Source: Bradyrhizobium genosp. SA-3
Lineage (GTDB): Bacteria; Pseudomonadota; Alphaproteobacteria; Rhizobiales; Xanthobacteraceae
Direction of reading: 5' to 3'
Assembly (NCBI RefSeq): GCF_004212635.1
Contig: NZ_PSRT01000077.1
Span: 1 to 41,696, forward strand
DNA: 41,696 bases
Shown: positions 9,524 to 18,141 of the stretch, one piece after another
How positions within the stretch are numbered: the first letter of the stretch is position 1
Layout: each line of letters starts with the position of its first letter
The notes under the pieces: model-generated
Told to the model about the DNA's origin: nothing
Database searches by the model: none
Seen by the model: only the letters and a program-made list of their open reading frames with translations
Made by a program: the position numbers and the translations under genes

Positions 9524-10366
9524 CTAACTCTGCCACTGTGACTGCGATTGCCCGCCGCGGCCGGCCTGCTCGACCTTGACCGCCACCGCCAGCGTCTCCG
9601 TGCCGCCGCCGTAGCGGGTGCCGCGCACGGGGGCTGCGCCGAGATAGTCGAGCCCGATGGCGACGCGGACATGGGCGTCGGTGGCGCAGATGCTGTTGGC
9701 GGGATCGAAGCCGACCCAGCCGAGATCGGGCACATAGGCCTCCGCCCAGGCATGGCCGGCCTCCTGGTGCACAGTGCCGTCGGAGCGCAGAAAGTGCCCG
9801 GAGACGAAACGTGCCGGCACGCCGCCACTGCGCGCGCAGGCGATGAAGATATGCGCGTAGTCCTGGCACACGCCGCGCTTGAGCGCGAAGGCTTCGGCCG
9901 CCGAGGTGCCGCTGTTGGTCGGGTCCTCGTCGAAGGTCATGTGATCACTGATTTGCGTCATCAAGGTGTGCAGGAAGCCCAGCGTGTCGCTCTCGGCCTC
10001 GCTGCGCAACTGGCGCGCAACCGCGATCATCGCCGGATTGACGATGGTGAGGTCGGTTGCGCGCAGAAACATGCCGGCCGGAAAGCGCTCGTCCGTGCCG
10101 CGCAGCACGCCGCCGGTATCGTGGGTCTCGATCAGGCCCTCGGCGGTGATCTTGATGTCACTGAGGGGCCCGCAGGACAGCACATGGGTGACGTTGCCAA
10201 ACGCGTCCTCGTGGGTGTCGAGCTTGGTGTCGGTCGAGACGTCGATCTGCCATTCCGCCACGTATTGCCCGTCATGGCTGCCGGGAGTCATGCGCAGGAT
10301 CTGGATCACGCTGCTGGCCGGCGGCTCGTAGCGATAGGTCGTGGTGTGCTGGATTCGCAGGCGCAT
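9524..10366 (-). CDS. Transglutaminase-like cysteine protease
   Basis: From the ATG at 10364-10366 (MRLRIQHTTTYRYEPPASSV) the protein has 280 residues. The N-terminal beta domain is typical of bacterial transglutaminase-like proteins. The catalytic triad is visible: Cys in KRGVCQDYAHIF, His in EAGHAWAEAYVP and Asp in GWVGFDPANS. These proteins are thought to act as proteases or peptide-modifying enzymes rather than cross-linkers. The open frame runs upstream to 10444 through repeat C, so the shorter start is preferred. It lies between the alpha-E gene and Anbu in the same direction, as in known Anbu clusters. The C-terminus is Gln/Ser/Gly-rich. Confidence 0.92.
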   Translation of the reverse strand: MRLRIQHTTTYRYEPPASSVIQILRMTPGSHDGQYVAEWQIDVSTDTKLDTHEDAFGNVTHVLSCGPLSDIKITAEGLIETHDTGGVLRGTDERFPAGMFLRATDLTIVNPAMIAVARQLRSEAESDTLGFLHTLMTQISDHMTFDEDPTNSGTSAAEAFALKRGVCQDYAHIFIACARSGGVPARFVSGHFLRSDGTVHQEAGHAWAEAYVPDLGWVGFDPANSICATDAHVRVAIGLDYLGAAPVRGTRYGGGTETLAVAVKVEQAGRGGQSQSQWQS

Positions 10367-10418
10367 GGTGGACCGTGTCGTTAGTGGTTTAGGCCCGACT
10401 GTCGCCGCAAAGAAGCTC

Positions 10419-10535
10419 GTCATGCCCGGGCTTGTCCCGGGCATCCACGTTCTTCTTCGTCGCGCGAAAGCAAGTACGTGGATGCCCGGGACGTCTAGCG
10501 CGAAGACGCGCTTCGCGCTGTAGCCCGGCCATGAC
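10419..10535. repeat. Palindromic intergenic repeat, family C, copy 1
   Basis: GTCATGCCCGGGCTTG pairs imperfectly with the closing TAGCCCGGCCATGAC, and CCCGGGCATCCACGT pairs with ACGTGGATGCCCGGG. An extra Arg-codon-rich insertion near 10497-10520 separates the right arm. It lies between the alpha-E and transglutaminase genes. Copy 2 is at 27346-27433. Confidence 0.88.
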
Positions 10536-10563
10536 GGTATCCCATTTCGTCAGTCGGGGAACA

Positions 10564-11508
10564 TCAGATCAAATACTGCTTCGTGATGATTTCGCCCAGC
10601 CTGGAATTGTCCGCGATGAATTCCTGAATGAATTCATGCACGCCGTGCTGGAAAATGTCGTTCATATTGCTGTGTTCCAGCCGGTTGCGGATGCCGCGGG
10701 CGTGGCGCTGGGCCGGGCCCTGGCGGCCATAGGCGACGCCAATCTGGTCGAGGTTGCGCACGAGATTGCCGTAGCAGCTTGCTAGCGAGCGCGGCAGCGT
10801 GTCGTTGAGGATGAGCAGGTCTGCAATCAGCCACGGTTTCAGGGTCTCGCGGTAGACCCAGTGATAGGCGGTCAGCGCCGAGACCGAGCGCAGGATCGAG
10901 CTCCACTGATAGAAGTCGAGCGGGCCGCCGACATGCTCCTCCTCGGGCAATAGCACGTGATACTTCACATCGAGGATGCGCGCGGTGTTGTCGGCGCGTT
11001 CGAGATGCACGCCCATCCGCGAGAACCAGTAGGCGTCGTTGCGCAGCATGGTCCGGTAGGCCGAGCCGTCGAAGCGCAGCGAGGTCTCCTGCACGAAGCG
11101 CAGGAATTTGGCGAGGTCCTCGCGCGTCGAGGTGCCCTTGCTCCAGACCGCCTGAAGCTCGATCCAGGCCGAGTTGATGGTGTCCCACATCTCGCTGGTG
11201 AGCGCGGTGCGCACCGAGCGCGAGTTCAGCCGCGCCGCCTCGATGCAATTCCTGATCGAGGACGGGTTGTCCGCCGAGAACGAGAGATAGTCGACGACGT
11301 TGTCCTCGTTGGCTTCCTCATATTGTTGATAGAAACTTGCGGCGACGCCGGCGGTGAGCAGCGCCGAGTCCCATTCATTGGTCTTGCCGATATAAGCGGC
11401 GGGAAGCGCGGTGACGCGCAGCGTCGCATCGATGGTGCGCGCGAGATACTCGGCCCGTTCGACGTAGCGGGCGAGCCAGTAGAGGTTTTCGGCGGTACGC
11501 GACAGCAT
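10564..11508 (-). CDS. Alpha-E domain protein (DUF403)
   Basis: A 314-residue, mostly helical protein starting MLSRTAENLYWLARYVERAE, the signature opening of the alpha-E family. A conserved core SSILRSVSALTAYHWVYRE and a C-terminal HSNMNDIFQHGVHEFIQEFI are also seen. No enzymatic motif is known; comparative-genomics work links alpha-E to circularly permuted ATP-grasp proteins, possibly in making or using a peptide. It starts 4 bp after the ATP-grasp stop, so the two are almost certainly translationally coupled. Confidence 0.92.
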   Translation of the reverse strand: MLSRTAENLYWLARYVERAEYLARTIDATLRVTALPAAYIGKTNEWDSALLTAGVAASFYQQYEEANEDNVVDYLSFSADNPSSIRNCIEAARLNSRSVRTALTSEMWDTINSAWIELQAVWSKGTSTREDLAKFLRFVQETSLRFDGSAYRTMLRNDAYWFSRMGVHLERADNTARILDVKYHVLLPEEEHVGGPLDFYQWSSILRSVSALTAYHWVYRETLKPWLIADLLILNDTLPRSLASCYGNLVRNLDQIGVAYGRQGPAQRHARGIRNRLEHSNMNDIFQHGVHEFIQEFIADNSRLGEIITKQYLI

Positions 11509-11512
11509 CTCT

Positions 11513-12931
11513 CTACTCGTCCAAAATCCAGGTGTCTTTGGTGCCGCCGCCCTGGCTCGAATTTACCACCAGGGAGCCTTCCTTCAGTGCGACGCGTGTC
11601 AGCCCGCCCGGCACGATCGTGGTGCGCTTGCTCCCCGTCAGCACGAAGGGCCGCAGGTCGACATGGCGTGGCGCGAGACCTGACGCCGTGCAGGTCGGGC
11701 AGGTCGAGAGCGCCAGCGTCGGCTGTGCGATGAAGCCTTCCGGCTCACGCTTCAGCTTCTCGCGGAAGGCTTCGATGGTGGCCTTGGTCGCCGCGGGGCC
11801 GATCAGCATGCCGTAGCCACCGGAGCCATGGACTTCCTTGACGACGAGCTCGCCGAGATTGTCCAGCACATAGGCGAGATCCTTCGGCTCGCGGCAGCGC
11901 CAGGTCGGCACGTTCTTCAGGATCGGTTCCTCGCCGAGATAGAATTTCACGATATCGGGCATGTAGGAGTAGATCGCCTTGTCGTCGGCGATACCGGTGC
12001 CGACCGCGTTGGCGAGCGTGATGTTGCCGGCCGCATAGGCCGACATCAGGCCGGGCACGCCGAGCACGGAATCGGGGCGGAAGGTGAGAGGATCGAGGAA
12101 GTCGTCGTCGACACGGCGATAGATCACGTCGACCCGCTTCAACCCTTCCGTGGTCCGCATGAACACTTCGTTGTTCTTGACGATGAGGTCGCGCCCCTCG
12201 ACCAACTCGATGCCGAGCTTGTCGGCGAGAAAGGAATGCTCGTAATAGGCCGAGTTGTAGACGCCGGGCGTGAGCAGGGCGACGGTCGGCTCGCCCGAGG
12301 CGCTCTGCGGCGCGACCGAGCGGAGCGCGGCGAGCAGCTCGTCTGGATAGCGTTCGACCGGCGCCACCCTGTGGCGAGCGAACAGATCCGGAAACAGCCG
12401 CATCATGATCTCGCGGTTTTCCAGCATGTAGGACACGCCCGAGGGCGTCCGCGCGTTGTCCTCGAGCACGATGAAGTCTTCTGCGTCGACCCGGACGATG
12501 TCGATGCCGGCGATGTGCACGTAGACGTCGTGTGGCACCTGCTGGCCGTTCATCTCGGGACGGAACACCGGGTTCTGGAAGATCAGATCGTCGGGCACGA
12601 TCTCGGCGCGAAGAATGTCGCGGCCATGATAGATGTCGCGCAGAAACATGTTGAGCGCGCGCACGCGCTGCTTCAGGCCCTTCTCCAGCAGCGCCCATTC
12701 CTTGCCGGACATGATCCGCGGGATCACGTCGAACGGGATCAGGCGCTCGGTCGCCTCGGCTTCGCCATAGACCGCAAAGGTGATGCCGATGCGGCGAAAC
12801 AGGAGCTCCGCCTCCTGGCGGCGATATTCGAGCGCCTCGGGAGGCGTCTCCTTGAGCCAGCGCGCCAGCTCCTGATAGGCAGGGCGAAGGTCCCCGCCGG
12901 GAATATTCATTTCATCAAACGCGACTGCCAT
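11513..12931 (-). CDS. Circularly permuted ATP-grasp protein (DUF404/DUF407)
   Basis: From the ATG at 12929-12931 (MAVAFDEMNIPGGDLRPAYQ) the protein has 472 residues. Diagnostic blocks are DGVDVYVHIAG-type sequence (HDVYVHIAGIDIVRVD), EDNARTPSGVSYMLENREIM, RRVDDDFLDPLTF, NAVGTGIADDKAIYSYMP, VVKEVHGSGGYGMLIGP and the C-terminal NSSQGGGTKDTWIL. ATP-grasp folds ligate a carboxylate to an amine using ATP, and this subgroup is predicted to be a peptide ligase. The frame is open upstream to 13015 but the Met at 29 matches the usual start. It is the first gene of the leftward Anbu cluster; the 221-bp gap to the divergent 13153 gene must hold its promoter. Confidence 0.93.
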   Translation of the reverse strand: MAVAFDEMNIPGGDLRPAYQELARWLKETPPEALEYRRQEAELLFRRIGITFAVYGEAEATERLIPFDVIPRIMSGKEWALLEKGLKQRVRALNMFLRDIYHGRDILRAEIVPDDLIFQNPVFRPEMNGQQVPHDVYVHIAGIDIVRVDAEDFIVLEDNARTPSGVSYMLENREIMMRLFPDLFARHRVAPVERYPDELLAALRSVAPQSASGEPTVALLTPGVYNSAYYEHSFLADKLGIELVEGRDLIVKNNEVFMRTTEGLKRVDVIYRRVDDDFLDPLTFRPDSVLGVPGLMSAYAAGNITLANAVGTGIADDKAIYSYMPDIVKFYLGEEPILKNVPTWRCREPKDLAYVLDNLGELVVKEVHGSGGYGMLIGPAATKATIEAFREKLKREPEGFIAQPTLALSTCPTCTASGLAPRHVDLRPFVLTGSKRTTIVPGGLTRVALKEGSLVVNSSQGGGTKDTWILDE

Positions 12932-13152
12932 AGATCCCGACTTGTCTCCCTGGCCATGCGGCAAGAGTGCATGACTTTCATGTGGTAGCAAGGGGCGGGC
13001 CAGCGCGATAAGCATGGAGGATGGGCATTTGCCGGGGATGCCCGGCGGCTTGCCTGAAAAAATGGCTGAGGACTGCTTATTTCGGCAGCAAAACCGCGTG
13101 ACTTGAACGCGTTACCTCGGCAAAGTCGGCGCCACAGGTGAGGGACAGTTTT

Positions 13153-13890
13153 ATGAGCGAGATCGTCACGGCGGGCATTCTGGTCATTGGGGACGAAATC
13201 CTGTCCGGCCGGACCAAGGACAAGAACATCGGCTTCATCGCCGAATATCTGACCAATATCGGCATCGACCTGAAGGAAGTGCGGATCGTCTCCGACGAGG
13301 AGGACGACATCATCGCCGCGTTGAATGCACTGCGGCAACGCTACACCTATGTCTTCACCACTGGCGGCATCGGCCCGACCCATGACGACATCACTGCCGA
13401 CAGCGTCGCCAAGGCCTTCGGTGTCGGCATCGATCATCATCCGGAGGTGGTCGCCCGCTTCCGCGAGCGCTGGAGCGAGCAGGATCTCAATGAGGCCCGG
13501 TTGCGCATGGCCCGCATCCCCGATGGTGCCGAGCTGATCCAGAGCGCGACCATCCTCGCCCCCGGCTTCAAGATCGGCAATGTCATCGTGATGGCCGGTG
13601 TGCCCTCGATCATGCAGGCGATGATGGACATCGTCTCGCCCAAGCTGAAATCCGGCGTGCGCATGCTCTCCGAATCGGTCCGCGCCAATGCGCGCGAGGG
13701 TGACATCGGCAGCCCCTTGCGCGCGATCGCGGCCGCCCATCCCGACACCATCATCGGCAGCTATCCCTTCATGGACGAAGCGCAGAGGCCCAACACCAAT
13801 CTCGTGGTGCGCTCGCGCGATGCGGACAAGCTCGCGGCGGCGATGGCGGCGGTGAAGGAAATGCTGGCGGGATTGAACATCACCCGCTAA
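13153..13890 (+). CDS. Molybdopterin-binding / CinA-N-terminal-like protein
   Basis: The 245-residue protein starts MSEIVTAGILVIGDEILSGR, followed by KDKNIGFIAEYLTNIGIDLK and VFTTGGIGPTHDDITADSVA. These are the motifs of the MoaB/MogA/CinA molybdopterin-binding fold. It lacks the C-terminal CinA deamidase domain, so it is a stand-alone COG1058-type protein. Members of this group hydrolyse ADP-ribose or related pyrophosphates, or have unknown roles. ATG 13153 is preferred over the upstream GTG 13138 because GAGGGA lies about 8 bp ahead. It is followed at 42 bp by gpt in the same direction. Confidence 0.9.
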   Translation: MSEIVTAGILVIGDEILSGRTKDKNIGFIAEYLTNIGIDLKEVRIVSDEEDDIIAALNALRQRYTYVFTTGGIGPTHDDITADSVAKAFGVGIDHHPEVVARFRERWSEQDLNEARLRMARIPDGAELIQSATILAPGFKIGNVIVMAGVPSIMQAMMDIVSPKLKSGVRMLSESVRANAREGDIGSPLRAIAAAHPDTIIGSYPFMDEAQRPNTNLVVRSRDADKLAAAMAAVKEMLAGLNITR

Positions 13891-13932
13891 AGCGCCCGGC
13901 TTGCTGGACGTTTTACGAAGCAGGAGACGACA

Positions 13933-14460
13933 ATGGCTGGTGAAGCACCGGAACTGAGCGCGCAGGAGCGGGCGGGCAAGGCCTTCCCGGTCTCGTGGGA
14001 CCAGTTCCACCGCGATTGCCGGGCGCTGACCTGGCGGCTCAACGAGGTCGGCCCGTTCCATGCGGTGATCGCGATCACCCGTGGCGGCCTGGTGCCGGCC
14101 GCGATCGTGGCGCGCGAGCTCGGCGTGCGCGTCATCGATACGGTCTGCATCGCCAGTTACGAGCATAACAAGCAGGGTGAGCTCCAGGTCCTCAAGGGTA
14201 TTTCCGAGGCGGCGATGAAGCTCGGCGGTGGCACCGGCAAAGGGCTGTTGATCGTTGACGATCTCGTCGACACCGGCAAGACGGGCAAGCTGGTGCGCGA
14301 GATGCTGCCCGATGCGCATTTCGCCACGGTCTACGCCAAGCCGATGGGCCGTCCGCTAGTCGACACCTTCATCACGGAAGTATCACAGGACACCTGGATC
14401 TTCTTCCCCTGGGACACCGCGCTGTCCTACCACCCGCCGCTCCGCGACGGGGCGGCGTGA
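13933..14460 (+). CDS. gpt: Xanthine-guanine phosphoribosyltransferase
   Basis: The 175-residue protein carries the PRPP-binding signature LLIVDDLVDTGKTGK at about residues 106-120 and the HAVIAITRGGLVPAAIVARE block. These features, together with YAKPMGRPLVDTFITEV and WIFFPWD near the C-terminus, identify the Gpt group. It salvages xanthine, guanine and hypoxanthine using PRPP in the cytoplasm. An SD-like CAGGAGA lies about 6 bp before the ATG. It sits 42 bp after the CinA-like gene and is likely co-transcribed with it. A family E repeat follows its stop codon. Confidence 0.93.
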   Translation: MAGEAPELSAQERAGKAFPVSWDQFHRDCRALTWRLNEVGPFHAVIAITRGGLVPAAIVARELGVRVIDTVCIASYEHNKQGELQVLKGISEAAMKLGGGTGKGLLIVDDLVDTGKTGKLVREMLPDAHFATVYAKPMGRPLVDTFITEVSQDTWIFFPWDTALSYHPPLRDGAA

Positions 14461-14465
14461 GTTTT

Positions 14466-14629
14466 CTCCACCTCGCCCCGCTTGCGGGGAGAGGTCGCGC
14501 CGAAGGCGCGGGTGAGGGGGACCCTCCGCGAGTCCTACTGTCACCGAATTTGCGGAAGCAGCCCCTCACCCCCGACCCTCTCAGCGCGAGCGAAGCTCGT
14601 CGCGGCCCCGTAAGAACGGGGAGAGGGAG
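14466..14629. repeat. Palindromic intergenic repeat, family E
   Basis: Left arm CTCGCCCCGCTTGCGGGGAG, with GGGTGAGGGG pairing CCCCTCACCC further in, and right arm CCCCGTAAGAACGGGGAGAG. It spans the whole gap between gpt and the next gene. Its purine-rich end (GGGGAGAGGGAG) falls about 13 bp before the downstream ATG and could supply the ribosome-binding site. Confidence 0.85.
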
Positions 14630-14641
14630 TGGACCCGCACT

Positions 14642-15259
14642 ATGCCCCTGCAAAACCGCGTCACGCCGACAGGCGACATCATCGCCACCCCGCATCGTGG
14701 CCTGTTCACCGGCAACCGCGGCATCATCCATGATCCCGCGACGAAGACGCTGCTGAAGAAGCGCTGGTCATCGCCGGCCTGGCTCACCTGCACTTGCGAA
14801 TTCCGCGGCCGGCGCCGCGAGGTGATGGCACAGCGCAGCTGGACCGAGCTGTTCTTCCTGGACGAGGCCACTGCGCTCGCTGCCGGCCATCGCCCCTGCT
14901 TCTATTGCCGCCGCGACGATGCCAATCGCTTCCGAGCCGCATGGGAGAAGGGCAATCGCGTGCACGGCGTCCGCATGCACGACATCGACACGGTGCTGCA
15001 TCACGAGCGGCTCGATCACGGCAGGAAGCGGCTGCACGCGCTGCTGGTGCCGCTGGACCAGCTTCCCGAAGGTGCGATGGTTCAGCAAGGCGAAGAGAGT
15101 TTTCTGGTGACGCAGGGCAAGGCGCTGTTGTGGTCACCGGCGGGCTATAGCGCGGTCGAGCGTCAGCTTGGCGAAGCGGCGTTGCTGACGCCGCCCTCAA
15201 CGCTGCGCACATTGAACTCCGGCTACGCGCCAGTGTTGCATCCGACGGCGCTGCCTTAG
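14642..15259 (+). CDS. Conserved hypothetical protein with Ada-like four-cysteine motif
   Basis: A 205-residue protein with cysteines at 50 and 52 (LTCTCEF) and 86 and 89 (RPCFYC). The stretch around the second pair, FFLDEATALAAGHRPCFYCR, resembles the metal-binding domain of Ada (where the pattern is ...AEAAGxRPCxxCRP), suggesting a bound Zn. No methyltransferase or AraC part is present, so it is not Ada itself. The C-terminal half (residues 110-205) has no motif I recognise. The ATG at 14642 follows the purine-rich end of the family E repeat. Function is unknown; a nucleic-acid-linked role is speculative. Confidence 0.75.
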   Translation: MPLQNRVTPTGDIIATPHRGLFTGNRGIIHDPATKTLLKKRWSSPAWLTCTCEFRGRRREVMAQRSWTELFFLDEATALAAGHRPCFYCRRDDANRFRAAWEKGNRVHGVRMHDIDTVLHHERLDHGRKRLHALLVPLDQLPEGAMVQQGEESFLVTQGKALLWSPAGYSAVERQLGEAALLTPPSTLRTLNSGYAPVLHPTALP

Positions 15260-15279
15260 CGCAGCGCCCGCCCTTGCCA

Positions 15280-16302
15280 TCACCCGAGTTTCTCGCGCGC
15301 CAGCGCCGCACCGGCGCCGAGCGCCATCAGCTTGGCTTCCGCGATCTCCCGGCGCATCGGCGCCATGCCGCAATTGGTGGTGGCGATGATGTTGCTCTTG
15401 GGCAGGAATTTCGAGACCGCCTCGATCACCTCCACGACGTCCTCGGCGGTCTCCACCGTGTCGCTGGCGACGTCGATCACGCCGGCCTGCACGATCTTGC
15501 TCTTGAGCAGCGCCAGCAGGTCGAGCGGCACCTTCGAATTGCGGCACTCGATCGCAACCTGCTGGATCGGGCTCGCATCGATCGCCGGGAAGATCTGCTC
15601 ATACTGCCGCCACTGGCTGCCGAGCGTCTCCTTCCAGTCGGTGTTGGCCTTGATGCCGTAGCCGTAGCAGATGTGCACGGCGGTGGCGCAGCTGAGGCCC
15701 TGCGCCGCGCGCTCCAGCGCCTTGATGCCCCAGTCGTTGACCTCGTCCATATAGACGTTGAAGGCGGGCTCATCGAACTGCACGAGATCGACGCCGTCGG
15801 CCTGGAGCGCCTTGGCTTCCTCGTTCAGGAGCTCGGCGAAGGCGAACGCCATCTTGACGCGGTCGCCGTAATAACGGTCCGCAATCGTGTCGATGATGGT
15901 CATCGGGCCGGGCAGTGTGAATTTCAGCTTCTTCTTCGTGTGCGAACGCGCGACGCGCGCCTCGTCGGCATGAACGCGGCCCTTGAGCCGGAGCGGGGCG
16001 ACCACCTGCGGCACCATCGCCTTGTAGCGGTCCTTGCGGATGCCCATCTCGACCTTGTGGGCGAAGTCGATGCCTTCGATCTTCTCCAGGAAGCCGTGCA
16101 CGAAATGCTGGCGGGCCTGCTCGCCCTCGGTGACGATGTCGATGCCGGCGTCCTCCTGGATCTTCAGCCAGATCAGTGTCGCGTCGCGCTTGGCGCGCGA
16201 GAGCTCTTCGCCCTGCGACTTCCAGGGCGCCCAGAGCATGTTGGGCTCGGCGAGCCATTCCGGCTTCGGCAAGGAGCCGGCGATCGTGGTTGGAAACAGC
16301 AT
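15280..16302 (-). CDS. MetE C-terminal-like (cobalamin-independent) methionine synthase family protein
   Basis: From the ATG at 16300-16302 (MLFPTTIAGSLPKPEWLAEP) the protein has 340 residues, matching only the C-terminal catalytic barrel of MetE. Zn ligands of the family are visible as HxC in AVHICYGYG, Glu in VAIECRNS and Cys in TTNCGMAPM. LVQFDEPAFNVYMDE is the conserved strand carrying the substrate Asp. It lacks the N-terminal folate half (full MetE is about 750 aa), so it belongs to the 'core MetE' type that probably uses a methyl donor other than methyl-tetrahydrofolate. The open frame upstream to 16371 lacks family similarity. Confidence 0.88.
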   Translation of the reverse strand: MLFPTTIAGSLPKPEWLAEPNMLWAPWKSQGEELSRAKRDATLIWLKIQEDAGIDIVTEGEQARQHFVHGFLEKIEGIDFAHKVEMGIRKDRYKAMVPQVVAPLRLKGRVHADEARVARSHTKKKLKFTLPGPMTIIDTIADRYYGDRVKMAFAFAELLNEEAKALQADGVDLVQFDEPAFNVYMDEVNDWGIKALERAAQGLSCATAVHICYGYGIKANTDWKETLGSQWRQYEQIFPAIDASPIQQVAIECRNSKVPLDLLALLKSKIVQAGVIDVASDTVETAEDVVEVIEAVSKFLPKSNIIATTNCGMAPMRREIAEAKLMALGAGAALAREKLG

Positions 16303-16407
16303 GGCGGCCTCCCGGCGGGTTGTGTTGCGCCCCTTCCTGCCATGTCTTAACGTCGAGGTACAGAACGACAAAAGTCGTCAAACCCGCGACGCCGGACCGG
16401 AAACGCC

Positions 16408-17016
16408 ATGATCGAATTCTTCTTCGACTGTTCCAGCCCCTGGACCTATCTCGCCTTCCACAACATCCAGCCGCTCGCGAAAGAGCTTGGCGCGGAGATT
16501 ATCTGGCGGCCGATCCTGGTGGGTGGCATCTTCAACACCGTCAATCCGAGCGTCTATGCGCAGCGGGAGAAGCCGGTGCCGCTGAAGGCGCGCTACATGA
16601 AGAAGGACCTCGCCGACTGGGCCCGCTCGGCAGGCCTGTCGATCAAGATGCCGCCGACGGTGTTTCCGGTGAACAGCGTCAAGGCGATGCGTGGCTGCAT
16701 CTGGCTCGGCAAGGACATGGTGCCGTTCGCCACCGCCGTGTTCGAGGCCTATTGGGGCGAGGACAAGGACATCTCGCAGGACGCGGTGCTGGCCGACATC
16801 TGCAGGAAGGTCGGCCTCGACGAGCAGAAATTCTTCGCCGGCATCGCAGAGCAGGGCATCAAGGACCAGCTCAAGGCGAATACGGAGGAGGTCGTCGCGC
16901 GCGGTGGGTTCGGCTCGCCGACCATCTTCGTCGGCAAGACCGACATGTATTTCGGCAACGACCGTCTGCCGCTGATCCGTGAGGCGCTGCAGCGTCAAAA
17001 GGCGAGTGCGGCCTGA
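16408..17016 (+). CDS. 2-hydroxychromene-2-carboxylate isomerase-like (DsbA/GST-kappa fold)
   Basis: The 202-residue protein starts MIEFFFDCSSPWTYLAFHNI. The SSPW motif at residues 9-12 places the glutathione-contacting Ser as in GST-kappa and HCCA isomerases. A C-terminal GGFGSPTIFVGKTDMYFGND block, with cis-Pro in SPTIFV, completes the thioredoxin-like fold. Family members isomerise hydroxychromene carboxylates in naphthalene-type degradation or act as glutathione transferases; the substrate here is unknown. Its stop overlaps the next ATG (TGATG), so it is coupled to the quinone oxidoreductase. Confidence 0.88.
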   Translation: MIEFFFDCSSPWTYLAFHNIQPLAKELGAEIIWRPILVGGIFNTVNPSVYAQREKPVPLKARYMKKDLADWARSAGLSIKMPPTVFPVNSVKAMRGCIWLGKDMVPFATAVFEAYWGEDKDISQDAVLADICRKVGLDEQKFFAGIAEQGIKDQLKANTEEVVARGGFGSPTIFVGKTDMYFGNDRLPLIREALQRQKASAA

Positions 17017-17993
17017 TGGTGCGCGCTGTCGTCTGCCGCGCGCTCGGGGCGCCCGAGACATTGCGGCTGGAAGAGTTTCCGTCGCCGCCGCTTGGGCACG
17101 GCGAGGTGCGCGTTGCGATCCGCGCCGCCGGCCTGAACTTTCCCGACGTGCTGATGGCGGCGGGCGAATATCAGCTCAAGCCGGAGCTGCCGTTTACGCC
17201 CGGCATGGAAGCTGCCGGGGACGTCATCGAAGTGGGGGCCGACGTGAGGGGCGTTGCCGTCGGCGACAAGGTCATCGTGAAGATGCGCCACGGCGCCTTC
17301 ACGGATGAAGCCGTGGTGACGCCGTCGCAGCTCACCGCTAAGCCGTCCACGTTCGACTATGCGGAGGCTGCGACCTATCTCGCCGGCCACGGCACGGCCT
17401 ATCATGCGCTGATCGATCGTGGCCGGGTCGCGCCGGGCGAGGTGCTGCTGGTGCATGGCGCCGGCGGTGGCGTCGGCCTTGCGGCCGTCGAGATCGGCAA
17501 GATGCTGGGCGCGACCGTGATCGCGACTGCCTCCAGCGACGAGAAGCTTGCGATCGCGAAATCGCGCGGCGCCGATCATCTCGTCCGCTACGATCGCGAG
17601 CCGTTTCGCGATGCCGTCAAGCGCATCACCGACGGCCGCGGCGCGGACGTCGTGTTCGATCCCGTCGGCGGTCAGGTTTTCGAAGACTCGATGCGTTGTA
17701 TCGCCTGGGGCGCGCGGCTTCTGGTGATCGGCTTCACCGGCGGCATCGGCTCGGCAAAGACCAATCTGCTGCTGATCAAGGGCGCCAGCGTGCTAGGGGT
17801 GCGCGCCGGCGAAGCGGTGCGAAGAAATCCCGCGCTCGGGGAGATTCGCCTGAAGGCGCTGCTGCAATGGGCGGAGGAGGGCAAGCTGCGCCCGAACGTC
17901 TCGCATCGCCTGCCGCTGGAAGACTATGCAAAGGCGATGCGGTTGTTGATCGACCGCAAGGCGATTGGGCGCGTCGCGCTGGTGATGGATTGA
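17016..17993 (+). CDS. NADPH:quinone oxidoreductase family protein (zinc-free MDR)
   Basis: The 325-residue protein shows the medium-chain dehydrogenase/reductase pattern. The N-terminal GroES-like domain contains GLNFPDVLMAAGEYQLKPEL and FTPGMEAAGDV, and the Rossmann fold has VLLVHGAGGGVGLAAVEIGK. The catalytic-Zn cysteines and histidines of alcohol dehydrogenases are missing, as usual for quinone oxidoreductases. It should reduce quinones or enoyl compounds with NADPH in the cytoplasm. It overlaps the upstream isomerase-like gene by one base, suggesting a two-gene operon, possibly for detoxification or aromatic breakdown. Confidence 0.9.
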   Translation: MVRAVVCRALGAPETLRLEEFPSPPLGHGEVRVAIRAAGLNFPDVLMAAGEYQLKPELPFTPGMEAAGDVIEVGADVRGVAVGDKVIVKMRHGAFTDEAVVTPSQLTAKPSTFDYAEAATYLAGHGTAYHALIDRGRVAPGEVLLVHGAGGGVGLAAVEIGKMLGATVIATASSDEKLAIAKSRGADHLVRYDREPFRDAVKRITDGRGADVVFDPVGGQVFEDSMRCIAWGARLLVIGFTGGIGSAKTNLLLIKGASVLGVRAGEAVRRNPALGEIRLKALLQWAEEGKLRPNVSHRLPLEDYAKAMRLLIDRKAIGRVALVMD

Positions 17994-18008
17994 CGGTGTT
18001 GTAGGTGC

Positions 18009-18135
18009 CGTAGGGTGGGCAAAGCGACTTGTCCGCCGTAGCTCGGAGAGCGAAGGCGGAAGCGTGCCCACCATTCTGGTTTCGGTTGCTGGTAGATGGT
18101 GGGCACGGCGCAAGAGCGCCTTTGCCCACCCTACG
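18009..18135. repeat. Palindromic intergenic repeat, family F
   Basis: A perfect 16-bp outer inverted repeat, CGTAGGGTGGGCAAAG (18009-18024) with its complement at 18120-18135, and a nested CGTGCCCACCA/TGGTGGGCACG. It lies between the convergent oxidoreductase and crotonase genes and may work as a two-way terminator. Confidence 0.9.
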
Positions 18136-18141
18136 AGAGCG

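Noticed and set aside
13026..13070. Hairpin GCCGGG-GATG-CCCGGC followed by A-rich sequence as a terminator
   Set aside because: It lies between two divergent gene starts, where no transcript should end, and the A tract is on the wrong strand for a useful T run.
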